Shown: piece by piece, positions 1 through 6,725 of the stretch
How the letters are laid out: the number at the start of each line of letters is the position of its first letter
Numbering within the stretch: the stretch's first letter is position 1
NCBI GenBank assembly: GCA_900313675.1
Contig: OMSO01000005.1
Location: 1-62,878 of the forward strand
Reading direction: 5' to 3'
DNA from: an uncultured Fibrobacter sp.
GTDB lineage: Bacteria > Fibrobacterota > Fibrobacteria > Fibrobacterales > Fibrobacteraceae
DNA: 62,878 bases
Position numbers and translations under genes: made by a program
Notes under the pieces: model-generated
Told to the model about the DNA's origin: nothing
Seen by the model: only the letters and a program-made list of their open reading frames with translations
Database searches by the model: none

Positions 1-11
1 ATTTGAGACAT
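1..11 (-). CDS. Possible 5' end of a gene running off the left edge
   Basis: On the minus strand an ATG at 11-9 begins a reading frame (Met-Ser-Gln-...) that leaves the window after under four codons. An AAGGA Shine-Dalgarno sequence (complement of 18-22) sits 6 nt upstream of this ATG. Product unknown. The call rests only on the ribosome binding site and start codon. Confidence 0.4.
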
Positions 12-106
12 AAATAATCCTTTTTGTGGGCGGTTCTCGCCCGGTTCCCCAGAAATACGACATCTGGCGGTGAGGCGTAAGATAGAAAAAGACTATAAGG
101 GTGGCT

Positions 107-130
107 AGTGGTTGGTGGTTGGTGGTTAGG
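107..130. repeat. Short period-7 array (GGTTGGT units)
   Basis: About three units of GGTTGGT/GGTTAGG in tandem. The same units recur near 39650. This is one member of the period-7 repeat family spread through the intergenic regions of the window. The rest of 12-384 holds no gene that I can support. Confidence 0.6.
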
Positions 131-204
131 GAATATAAGCGGATATTGACCCGAAAAACGTCATTACGAGGGAAGAAATGACGAAACAATCCATACAAAA
201 AGGG

Positions 205-294
205 AGGGGAAAGCCTTCCCCTCGCTTCAACCGCCTTCGGCGTTTTCCGCTACCCCTTCTAGCGGGCGCTCAGTCGCCGCGCCCGCAACGCCCT
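205..294. repeat. Composite repeat: three successive hairpins upstream of the AAA+ gene
   Basis: In order: AGGGGAA-AGCC-TTCCCCT (205-222), CGCC-TTC-GGCG (232-242) and GCGGGCG...CGCCCGC (262-286), followed by AACGCCC. The same module order (GGGGA hairpin, TTCCGCTACCC, GCGGGG hairpin, AACGCCCC) occurs in frame inside rlmD at 15409-15563, and related parts occur near 59383-59524. It is therefore a dispersed composite element, not a gene-specific terminator. Confidence 0.6.
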
Positions 295-384
295 GGCTTA
301 CTAGTATTTTTTTCTCATGGGGAGGAATGCTAATGTTGATAATTCTTATTATTTTTATCATAAGTTAAAATGACGGAGAATGCA

Positions 385-2019
385 ATGGATGTTGAAAAGG
401 TAAACCAAAAACTTAAAGAAACCATATGCACGATATGTGGTGTTCTAACAGGTTTTCTATGCCTAATTTGCTTTGTTGGTGTCTTGGCGTCTAAAGATAT
501 AGCCGGGAAAGTTGCTGCTTTTATGTTTGCCGGTTTCTTTTTGAGTATAACAATCTTTTTCTTCAGAAAGGTTAAAGTCAAGCTACCTTCAAATTCTGGT
601 GCGTTGATAAAAGACGGCAAATTGTCGGACTTTAAAACATTAAAGCAGGCTCTAGTCCTTCCACGAAAAAGACTTTTCAATAGTGCTTATGGGATTCATC
701 AAATTTTTGAAAAGATATCATTGAACAAATCTTTCCGGCAACAGGTTGCTAAAGAAGTTCATATTACAAACAAGCAAAATCCTTCGGAAGAATACTCAGC
801 AGAAGATGTCCTTTTTGCAGTAATCTGTGCCGATCTTTTACATGTACAAAAACAGTTAGGACACGAATTTGACTACGGAAATATTGAAAGTTATGGTTTG
901 CTGTATTACATGATTGGTAAAATTCTTTCTCGCGTATCTGGCAATTTTGAATGGAGTAAAAAAATAATTGATGCTGCTTGTAATAGTGATATCACGAAAA
1001 GCCAGGTTCTTGACATGGTTATTCTCATAGAACAAATTGAATCTACCTATAACGACAAAGGAATTCTCTCAACAGTCTATGCTTTAGCCCCAACGAAGGA
1101 ACTGAAAGAAAAATTTAAAACTGCGTTATGCCAATACGCAACGACCATTGCGGAAATAGACGGGAAATGTACAGAACAAGAAAAACAATGGATAGAAAAG
1201 TTAAAGGCTTGGGATGGCCAGGTGGAAAATAAAAGCGAAACGCAATTAAATGATTTGATTGGTCTTGAATCGGTAAAGAAGGAAATAAGCACTTTCTATA
1301 ATTATTTATCATTGCAAAAGCAGCGAGAAGAGCAGGGATTACCTTCGCCTGCAACATCTTACCATTGCGTATTTACAGGAAATCCGGGAACTGGTAAAAC
1401 GACAGTTGCTCGTATCATGGCGGGTATTTACAAAAATCTCGGCATTCTGAAAAGCGGACATCTTGTAGAAGTTGACCGTTCGAAACTGGTCGCTGAATAT
1501 GTTGGTCAAACCGCGGTTAAAACAAATAAGGTGATTGACGAAGCTTTGGATGGAGTTCTCTTTATAGATGAAGCGTACACTCTCTCAAAAGGTGACGAGA
1601 ACGATTTTGGCAGAGAAGCTATAGACACGTTATTGAAGAGAATGGAAGACGACAGAAGTAGGCTGGTCGTAATTGTGGCCGGTTATACAGAAGAAATGCA
1701 AACATTTATAAATTCAAATCCCGGCTTACAATCTCGGTTTAATAGGTACATAAATTTCCCTGATTATACAACAAACGAAATGATCCAGATTTTTGAAAAG
1801 ATGGCGAACAAGTATCATTATACAATTGATTTCTCAATGAAAACCGCCTTGGCGTCTTATATAGATGCTGCATATCGTCAAAACCGAGGGCATTTTGGTA
1901 ACGCTCGCTTCGTTAGAAATCTCTTTGAAAAGTGCCTTGAAAATCAAGCAAATCGAGTGGCTCAACAAAGTAATAGCGGTGACATTAGTTTATTGATGGC
2001 GGCTGATTTGCCCCAATAA
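385..2019 (+). CDS. Membrane-anchored AAA+ ATPase, CbbX/SpoVK type
   Basis: 544 aa. Two hydrophobic helices lie at about residues 12-60, followed by a helical middle region. That region contains an AEIDGKCTEQEKQWIEKL stretch resembling the TerB-like acidic-helix motif. A C-terminal AAA+ module starts near residue 285, with Walker A GNPGTGKTT, Walker B GVLFIDEA and an SRFNR arginine-finger region. CbbX/SpoVK-type AAA+ proteins remodel protein complexes; the substrate here is unknown. Start: ATG 385 is preferred over ATG 370 because GGAG at 375-378 lies 6 nt upstream. The gene is visibly more AT-rich than argF and bioB nearby, so acquisition is possible. It converges on the antitoxin-like gene with 7 bp between stop codons. 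Confidence 0.85.
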   Translation: MDVEKVNQKLKETICTICGVLTGFLCLICFVGVLASKDIAGKVAAFMFAGFFLSITIFFFRKVKVKLPSNSGALIKDGKLSDFKTLKQALVLPRKRLFNSAYGIHQIFEKISLNKSFRQQVAKEVHITNKQNPSEEYSAEDVLFAVICADLLHVQKQLGHEFDYGNIESYGLLYYMIGKILSRVSGNFEWSKKIIDAACNSDITKSQVLDMVILIEQIESTYNDKGILSTVYALAPTKELKEKFKTALCQYATTIAEIDGKCTEQEKQWIEKLKAWDGQVENKSETQLNDLIGLESVKKEISTFYNYLSLQKQREEQGLPSPATSYHCVFTGNPGTGKTTVARIMAGIYKNLGILKSGHLVEVDRSKLVAEYVGQTAVKTNKVIDEALDGVLFIDEAYTLSKGDENDFGREAIDTLLKRMEDDRSRLVVIVAGYTEEMQTFINSNPGLQSRFNRYINFPDYTTNEMIQIFEKMANKYHYTIDFSMKTALASYIDAAYRQNRGHFGNARFVRNLFEKCLENQANRVAQQSNSGDISLLMAADLPQ

Positions 2020-2026
2020 GGAAGCT

Positions 2027-2371
2027 CTACACCCTGTACTGTCCCTTTTTCTCGGCGACGCAAAGTTCCGTTTGTTTACGGCGTTTCCTGAATTTCACTT
2101 TAGGAACGAGAGTCATCTGGATTCCCATGGCGTTCAGCACCTTGAAAATGGTTTCGAAACGCGGATGAGCTTTTTCGTCTAGAGCCTTATAAAGACTTTC
2201 ACGACCGAGTCCGGTCTTTTCGGCAATCTGCGACATTCCCTTGCTTCTGGCGATGTGTCCGATGGCTCGGAGAAACAGCGCGGGATCATCCGATTCACTG
2301 ATCAAATTCAAATATTCGGCGACGATTTCTTCGCTGTCGAGGTATTCGGCAATGTCTAAGCGCTTGTGCAT
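2027..2371 (-). CDS. Orphan HigA-like antitoxin, addiction-module antidote family
   Basis: 114 aa from ATG 2371. The protein matches the DNA-binding antidote family found downstream of RelE/HigB-like killer proteins: an N-terminal RLDIAEYLDSEE segment, then an HTH region with GMSQIAEKTGLGRESLYKAL, then a short C-terminal helix. The C-terminus has an unusual basic tail (KFRKRRKQ). No toxin gene is visible on either side: upstream lies about 360 bp without a credible gene. Its own promoter and an 18-bp palindrome directly precede the start, which suggests autoregulation. In-frame Met codons at 2377 and 2401 are possible starts, but the promoter position favours 2371. Confidence 0.8.
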   Translation of the reverse strand: MHKRLDIAEYLDSEEIVAEYLNLISESDDPALFLRAIGHIARSKGMSQIAEKTGLGRESLYKALDEKAHPRFETIFKVLNAMGIQMTLVPKVKFRKRRKQTELCVAEKKGQYRV

Positions 2372-2376
2372 ACACA

Positions 2377-2407
2377 TCAATGTATCTAATTGGATACACA
2401 TTGTCAA
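2377..2407 (-). promoter_or_regulatory. Promoter of the antitoxin gene, probably leaderless
   Basis: Reading the minus strand, TTGACA (2407-2402) is followed after 17 nt by TACATTGA (2384-2377), then 5 nt to ATG 2371. No Shine-Dalgarno sequence precedes the ATG. The predicted transcription start falls at or next to the start codon, so the mRNA is probably leaderless. Confidence 0.6.
2381..2398. promoter_or_regulatory. 18-bp palindromic operator overlapping the antitoxin promoter
   Basis: TGTATC-TAATTG-GATACA is palindromic with perfect 6-bp arms. It covers most of the -35/-10 spacer and the start of the -10-like element. Antitoxins of this family commonly repress their own promoter through such palindromes, so the antitoxin at 2027-2371 is the expected binder. 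That pairing is inference. Confidence 0.65.
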
Positions 2408-2600
2408 GAGGTTAACTTGAATAAAAAAAGAGTGGGCCTTGCCTGGATAGGAGCATCGAAAAAAGGCCCTGCTAGGTGAAGGCGTAAGGTGCATACCGTT
2501 GTCCTCCCCAACTTGAGGTGAAAATTGGGGGGGGACAATCTGAAAGAAGGTCTATGATTACATTTGTAATCTCCAGTTCTACCGCAAAAAACAGCCTTTT

Positions 2601-2618
2601 TGAAACATCTCTGTTTCA
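2601..2618. other. Hairpin in the gene-free stretch before argF
   Basis: TGAAACA-TCTC-TGTTTCA forms a 7-bp stem. It lies in the 2495-2855 interval, which has no gene I can support. No clear T-run follows it, so its role is unknown. Confidence 0.35.
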
Positions 2619-2765
2619 ACGAGAACCTCCCTTCTTTTGAAAAACCTACAGTAACAATTGTGAAAAAAGCGCCCATAAACATCAAATGATCGCAAAATCA
2701 GCCTTTTCAGACCTTCAAAAGCCTCTTTTTTTGTGTTTTTTTTGCCTTTTCCCCGATTTTTTATA

Positions 2766-2773
2766 TATATTTA
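2766..2773 (+). promoter_or_regulatory. Probable argF promoter element
   Basis: TATATTTA fits the TAnnTTTG-like element seen before many genes here. It would give a leader of about 80 nt. That leader contains CGGC...GCCG (2793-2814) followed by a T-rich run, a weak attenuator-like arrangement. Confidence 0.4.
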
Positions 2774-2855
2774 GACTTTCGTTCAACAATTCGGCCGTTC
2801 ACAAAAGGGCAGCCGTTTTCTTTTTTTTGATTGGGTTCTGCCCGAAGGATAAAAG

Positions 2856-3812
2856 ATGATCGATCGCAACAAGCATTTCCTTCGCCTCGCCGACTGGAGC
2901 GAGGAAAAGATTCTCGAAACCGTGGAAATTGCCTCCCGGCTCAAGAAAGAAGTCCATGCGGGCAAGATGTCCGAACGCCTCCACGGCCAGAATATCGCCA
3001 TGTTCTTCGAAAAGCCCTCGTTGCGCACCATCACCACCTTCCAGGTGGGCATGAACCAGCTGGGCGGCCATGCCGTGCTGCTGGCCCCGGATTCTATCGG
3101 TCTCGGCAAGCGAGAAAGCGTCAAGGACGTGGCCCGCTGCCTCAGCCGCTGGGTCAACGCCATCGTGGTCCGTTGCTTCAAGCAGCAGCTGGTAGAAGAA
3201 CTGGCCGAATACGGTAGCGTCCCTGTGGTGAACGCCCTGACCGACGACTACCACCCCTGCCAGGCCATCGCCTTTGCCCAGATGATTTGCGAAAACCTAG
3301 GCGGTTTCAAAAATGCAGACGGCAAGCCCAAGACTGTCGCCTTCATCGGCGACGGCAACAACGTGGCCAATTCTTTCCTGGCCCTCGCCTCCAAGGTAGG
3401 CATGAACTTTACTCTCGCCTGCCCCAAGGGTTTCGAACAGCCCGCCAAGGTGGTAGAAGAAGCTGAGGCCGGCCTCAAGAAGCACGGCTGCCAGTACCGC
3501 GTATTCCACGACCCCAAGGAAGCCGTCAAGGATGCCGACATCCTTTATAGCGACGTGTGGGTATCCATGGGTCAAGAAGGCGAAAAAGCCGAAAAACAGA
3601 GCCACTTCTTGCCGTTCCAGATCAACGACGAGCTCTTGAAGCTGGCTCCGGCCCACTGCAAGGTGAGCCACTGCCTGCCCGCCCACCGCGGCGAAGAAAT
3701 CACGGACTCCGTTATGGACAACCTGGACGTGAACATGAGCTTCGAAGAAGCGGAGAACCGTCTGCATGCGCATAAGGCAGTGCTGTGGCAAGTCATGGAG
3801 CCTTTTTCCTGA
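2856..3812 (+). CDS. argF: Ornithine carbamoyltransferase
   Basis: 318 aa, normal family length. It makes citrulline from ornithine and carbamoyl phosphate in arginine biosynthesis (cytosol). The carbamoyl-phosphate site is FEKPSLRT, the family HPCQ motif is present (DDYHPCQA), and the ornithine loop is DVWVSMGQE. The catalytic-Cys motif is SHCLPAHRG. The SMG loop argues for ornithine rather than acetyl- or succinylornithine as substrate. One oddity: the usual SxRTR motif reads SLRTI, so the last Arg is Ile. An AAGGA ribosome binding site precedes ATG 2856. No other arg gene is adjacent. Confidence 0.95.
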   Translation: MIDRNKHFLRLADWSEEKILETVEIASRLKKEVHAGKMSERLHGQNIAMFFEKPSLRTITTFQVGMNQLGGHAVLLAPDSIGLGKRESVKDVARCLSRWVNAIVVRCFKQQLVEELAEYGSVPVVNALTDDYHPCQAIAFAQMICENLGGFKNADGKPKTVAFIGDGNNVANSFLALASKVGMNFTLACPKGFEQPAKVVEEAEAGLKKHGCQYRVFHDPKEAVKDADILYSDVWVSMGQEGEKAEKQSHFLPFQINDELLKLAPAHCKVSHCLPAHRGEEITDSVMDNLDVNMSFEEAENRLHAHKAVLWQVMEPFS

Positions 3813-3837
3813 TAAGCATCGCTATACGGCGTTGTTC

Positions 3838-3872
3838 GGCCTCTCACGTACCATTTAGTACGCTACGAGGCC
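3838..3872. repeat. GTAC-hairpin dispersed element downstream of argF
   Basis: A nested hairpin: GGCCTC (3838-3843) pairs with GAGGCC (3867-3872), and inside it CGTAC (3847-3851) pairs with GTACG (3858-3862). The flanks on the opposite strand (GTAC-loop-GTAC, GAGAG, CCGA, ACAACG, GTATA) resemble the element near 31017-31053, so this is a dispersed family at gene 3' ends. No T-run follows, so it is not an ordinary intrinsic terminator. Confidence 0.55.
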
Positions 3873-3962
3873 TCGCGCCTTGTCTTGCTCGCTTCTCAGA
3901 AAAAAAAAATTGATTTGTTTCTTATGCAAAATGACTTAATGATTTAAACCAATCTTTATGTC

Positions 3963-3983
3963 ATGCCCGCCTTGTGCGGGCAT
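3963..3983. repeat. GTCAT-headed palindrome upstream of bioB
   Basis: ATGCCCGC (3963-3970) pairs with GCGGGCAT (3976-3983) around CTTGT. It is preceded by GTC and followed by CTCC. A near copy with a different stem lies at 40051-40071. It sits 25 bp before the bioB start. Confidence 0.65.
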
Positions 3984-4007
3984 CTCCTTTTTTTAAGGAA
4001 TCGAAAA

Positions 4008-4979
4008 ATGTCCTTCATTCAAGATCTAAAGAACAAGATTATTAACGACGGTTACGAAACTACCCGCGACGACGCCATCCGGCTTTTAAGCGAAGACCTC
4101 AAGGAACTCTGCGATGCCGCCAACGAAATCCGCGAAAAGTTCCACGGCAACGACTTCGACTTCTGTTCCATCGTGAACGCCCGCAGCGGCCGCTGCTCCG
4201 AAAACTGCAAGTACTGCGCCCAGAGCAGTTACTATCACACCGGCGCCCCCGAATACAAGCTCCTCAGCGCCGACGAAATCGTAGCTGACGCCAAGAAGAA
4301 AGAAGCCGCCGGCATTCCCCGCTACTCCATAGTCACCTCAGGCCGCACCCTTTCGAACCGGGACGTGGAGCAGATTTCTGAAGCCATCCGCAGACTCAAA
4401 AAGGAGACGAAACTTTCCGTCTGCCTTTCGGCAGGACTCTTGAACAGGGAACAGTTTGACAAGCTGAAAGAAGCAGGCCTTACCCGCTTCCACAACAACC
4501 TGGAAACTTACCGCAGGCACTTTCCCGACGTTTGCACCACCCACACCTACGACGACAAGATTGCAACCCTCCAGAACGCCCTTGCCGCAGGTCTCGAAAT
4601 CTGCAGCGGCGGCATCATGGGCCTCGGCGAAACCATGGAAGACCGCATCGACATGTGCCTCGACCTGCGCGCCCTCGGTGTAAAATCTACTCCGGTAAAC
4701 GTGTTGAACGCCATCCCGGGCACGCCCTACGAGAACTTGCCCAAACTCACGAACGACGAGTTCTGCCGCATCGTGGCCATTTACCGCTTTATCAACCCGA
4801 AGGCATTTATCCGCCTGGCAGGTGGCCGCGGCGTCTTGGGCGACGACGGCAAGCGTGCTTTCAAAAGCGGGGCCAACGCGGCCATCACCGACGACATGCT
4901 GACCACCGCCGGCGTCAACAGTTGCAAGGATTTCGAGCTGGTGAAAGGGCTCGGCTTCAAGCCCCACGGATTTCTGTAA
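4008..4979 (+). CDS. bioB: Biotin synthase
   Basis: 323 aa from ATG 4008, which has AAGGA upstream; the longer frame from 3963 would translate a palindromic repeat. Radical SAM enzyme inserting sulfur into dethiobiotin. The SAM-cluster motif is CSENCKYC, followed by HNNLET and IRLAGGRG. Aligned by eye with E. coli BioB, the auxiliary-cluster ligands Cys128 (SVCLSAG), Cys188 (EICSGG) and Arg260 (FIRLAGG) are present. The position of Cys97 reads Ser (RYSIVTSGR). No other biotin gene is adjacent. Confidence 0.93.
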   Translation: MSFIQDLKNKIINDGYETTRDDAIRLLSEDLKELCDAANEIREKFHGNDFDFCSIVNARSGRCSENCKYCAQSSYYHTGAPEYKLLSADEIVADAKKKEAAGIPRYSIVTSGRTLSNRDVEQISEAIRRLKKETKLSVCLSAGLLNREQFDKLKEAGLTRFHNNLETYRRHFPDVCTTHTYDDKIATLQNALAAGLEICSGGIMGLGETMEDRIDMCLDLRALGVKSTPVNVLNAIPGTPYENLPKLTNDEFCRIVAIYRFINPKAFIRLAGGRGVLGDDGKRAFKSGANAAITDDMLTTAGVNSCKDFELVKGLGFKPHGFL

Positions 4980-4981
4980 TT

Positions 4982-5488
4982 CTAGGACTGCGCAATCAGT
5001 TTATCGAGCATAGCGTCACAGCCAACATTCACGTCGTCCCAGGTAGCCTGAAAGTCTCCGGTATACCACGGATCCGCCACATCGCGAGACACTCCCGCCC
5101 ATTCCATAAGCAGCGACACCTTGCAGGGTTTCGACGATTCCCTTTCATAAATGTCAGCTGGCAGAATCCATCGCAAGTTCCGCAGGTTGTTCTGGTCCAT
5201 CAAAACGATGTAATCGTAGTAGTCGTAATCCCGGGCCGTCATCTGTCGTGCATATTTACCGCTACAGTCTATGCCGTGGGAATTCAGCATACGCCTTGCC
5301 GGCGGATACACCGGATTGCCTATTTCTTCGGTACTGGTGGCGGCACTTGCCACCTCGAATCGGTCTGCAAATTTCGTTCCGGTATCGTCGGTACCCGCCC
5401 TCGTTAGTTTGTCCTTCATGACAAATTCCGCCATGGGGCTCCGGCAAATGTTGCCGTGACACACGAACAGGATTTTAGTCCTTTCCAT
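4982..5488 (-). CDS. Low-molecular-weight protein tyrosine phosphatase
   Basis: 168 aa. The N-terminal P-loop VCHGNICRSP carries the CX5R signature, and the general-acid loop is DPWYTGDF near residue 138. Cytosolic enzyme dephosphorylating phosphotyrosine or small phosphoester substrates; some relatives control exopolysaccharide kinases, but no such kinase is nearby. It follows rnc by 6 bp on the same strand, so co-transcription is likely. It converges on bioB. Confidence 0.88.
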   Translation of the reverse strand: MERTKILFVCHGNICRSPMAEFVMKDKLTRAGTDDTGTKFADRFEVASAATSTEEIGNPVYPPARRMLNSHGIDCSGKYARQMTARDYDYYDYIVLMDQNNLRNLRWILPADIYERESSKPCKVSLLMEWAGVSRDVADPWYTGDFQATWDDVNVGCDAMLDKLIAQS

Positions 5489-5494
5489 AAGAAC

Positions 5495-6250
5495 TTACTT
5501 TTTTTCTGCGTTTTCGGCCAAGAGCATCTCCAGCGTCACGCGGGAGGCTTCCTGCTCGGCCTTCTTCTTGTTGCCGCCCTGGCCGCGACCGTAAACCTTG
5601 CCGTTCACATGGACTTCGGTAGTGAACAGTTTCTGGTGTTCTGGTCCGGATTCTTCTACCAGCACGTATTCCGGCACCGTATGGAGCTTTCCTTGCAGGT
5701 ATTCCAGCAGGGCGCTCTTGTGGTTCACAAAATCTTCGGCCACGATAATTTCCTTGGCCCGAGGGAAATGGAACTTGTTCAGAATGGCACGGACCTCTTC
5801 CAGCCCGCCATCCAGATATACAGCCCCCAGCACAGCCTCGTAGGCGTCGGCCAGAATGCTTTCCTTGCCCCGACCGCCCATCTTGGCTTCGGCCTTACCC
5901 ATCTTGATGAACTCGCTCAGGCTCCATTCCTTAGAGGACTGGGCGCAGGCATGGCCAGAGACAATGGCGCTTTTCCGCTTGGAAAGCTCCCCTTCCGGGT
6001 CGTCGGGGTACATCTTGTAAAGGAACTCGGTGGTGAGCATGTTCAACACGGAATCACCCAAAAATTCCAGGCGTTCGTTGTTGCTCTCGTAGGGCATGTC
6101 CGTGCCCGACAAGAAGGACCGGTGGACCAGGGCATGGGCCAAAAGTTCCGGGTCCTTGAACCTGTACCCGAGCTTCGCCTCAAGCCCGCCACCGGACTTC
6201 TGGCGAAACCAGAGTTTGAAAATCTTGTGTAAAAGGTTGGTTTGTTCCAT
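5495..6250 (-). CDS. rnc: Ribonuclease III
   Basis: 251 aa. The catalytic domain carries the signature NERLEFLGDSVL near residue 60 and the second acidic site ILADAYEAVLGA near 135. A double-stranded RNA-binding domain follows at about 175-245. It cleaves double-stranded RNA in rRNA processing and mRNA turnover. The N-terminus has about 25 residues before the LGYRFKDPELL core. It lies downstream of acpP on the same strand but behind a terminator and repeats, so it probably has its own promoter. Confidence 0.95.
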   Translation of the reverse strand: MEQTNLLHKIFKLWFRQKSGGGLEAKLGYRFKDPELLAHALVHRSFLSGTDMPYESNNERLEFLGDSVLNMLTTEFLYKMYPDDPEGELSKRKSAIVSGHACAQSSKEWSLSEFIKMGKAEAKMGGRGKESILADAYEAVLGAVYLDGGLEEVRAILNKFHFPRAKEIIVAEDFVNHKSALLEYLQGKLHTVPEYVLVEESGPEHQKLFTTEVHVNGKVYGRGQGGNKKKAEQEASRVTLEMLLAENAEKK

Positions 6251-6253
6251 ATA

Positions 6254-6349
6254 CGGTAGTGAGTTGTGAGTCCGCTTCGCTATGAGTCATGAGTTCCTAT
6301 AATCGCGGCATTGCCGCCTTCTTTTACTCAGAGCCCTGCAAAGCAGGGC
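6254..6349. repeat. Intergenic repeats: period-7 units and two hairpins
   Basis: GTGAGTT/GTGAGTC units are followed by GCGGC-ATT-GCCGC (6305-6317) and GCCCTGC-AAA-GCAGGGC (6333-6349). Both hairpins have 3-nt loops. They belong to the mini-hairpin family found through the window. Confidence 0.6.
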
Positions 6350-6374
6350 GAGCTCAGGACTCATTACTCAAAAC

Positions 6375-6405
6375 TAAAAAAGGGCAGCCTCATCCGGGCC
6401 ACCCT
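6375..6405 (-). terminator. Intrinsic terminator downstream of acpP
   Basis: On the minus strand AGGGTGGCC and GGCTGCCCT form a 9-bp stem (two wobble pairs) around a 7-nt loop, followed by TTTTTTAG. It lies 30 bp past the acpP stop, so it should end the fabD-fabG-acpP transcript before rnc. Confidence 0.7.
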
Positions 6406-6435
6406 GTCCAGTTTCTTTATCGAAGCAGGCCTAAA

Positions 6436-6678
6436 TTATGCCTTCTTGGCTTCGATGAAGGCAACCACGTCGGCGACCTTCTGGAACTTCTCGGCGTCGG
6501 AGTCGAGAATTTCGACTTCGAATTCGTCTTCGAGAGCCATCACCAGTTCGACGCGGTCGAGAGAGTCGGCACCGAGGTCGTTGCTGAACTCGGATTCCAT
6601 CTTCACGTCCTCGGCCTTCACTTCCAGCTTGGAAACGATAACGTCGGTGATCTTCTTAAAAATTTCTTCTTGTGTCAT
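6436..6678 (-). CDS. acpP: Acyl carrier protein
   Basis: 80 aa acidic protein. The phosphopantetheine attachment motif GADSLDRVEL has its Ser near residue 39. It carries acyl chains during fatty-acid synthesis. It lies 47 bp downstream of fabG on the same strand. Length and charge are typical. fabF, commonly next to acpP, is absent here. Confidence 0.96.
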   Translation of the reverse strand: MTQEEIFKKITDVIVSKLEVKAEDVKMESEFSNDLGADSLDRVELVMALEDEFEVEILDSDAEKFQKVADVVAFIEAKKA

Positions 6679-6725
6679 TGTTTACTCCATTTGGATTTGT
6701 TTAGTTAAAATTTAGAAATTATTGG

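Noticed and set aside
2404..2685. 93-codon frame upstream of the antitoxin, a candidate toxin gene
   Set aside because: Sequence has no RelE/HigB features, overlaps the antitoxin promoter, runs through a hairpin, and lacks a ribosome binding site.
2856..3812. argF as N-acetyl- or N-succinylornithine carbamoyltransferase
   Set aside because: The DVWVSMG ornithine loop is intact, which fits ordinary ornithine carbamoyltransferase.
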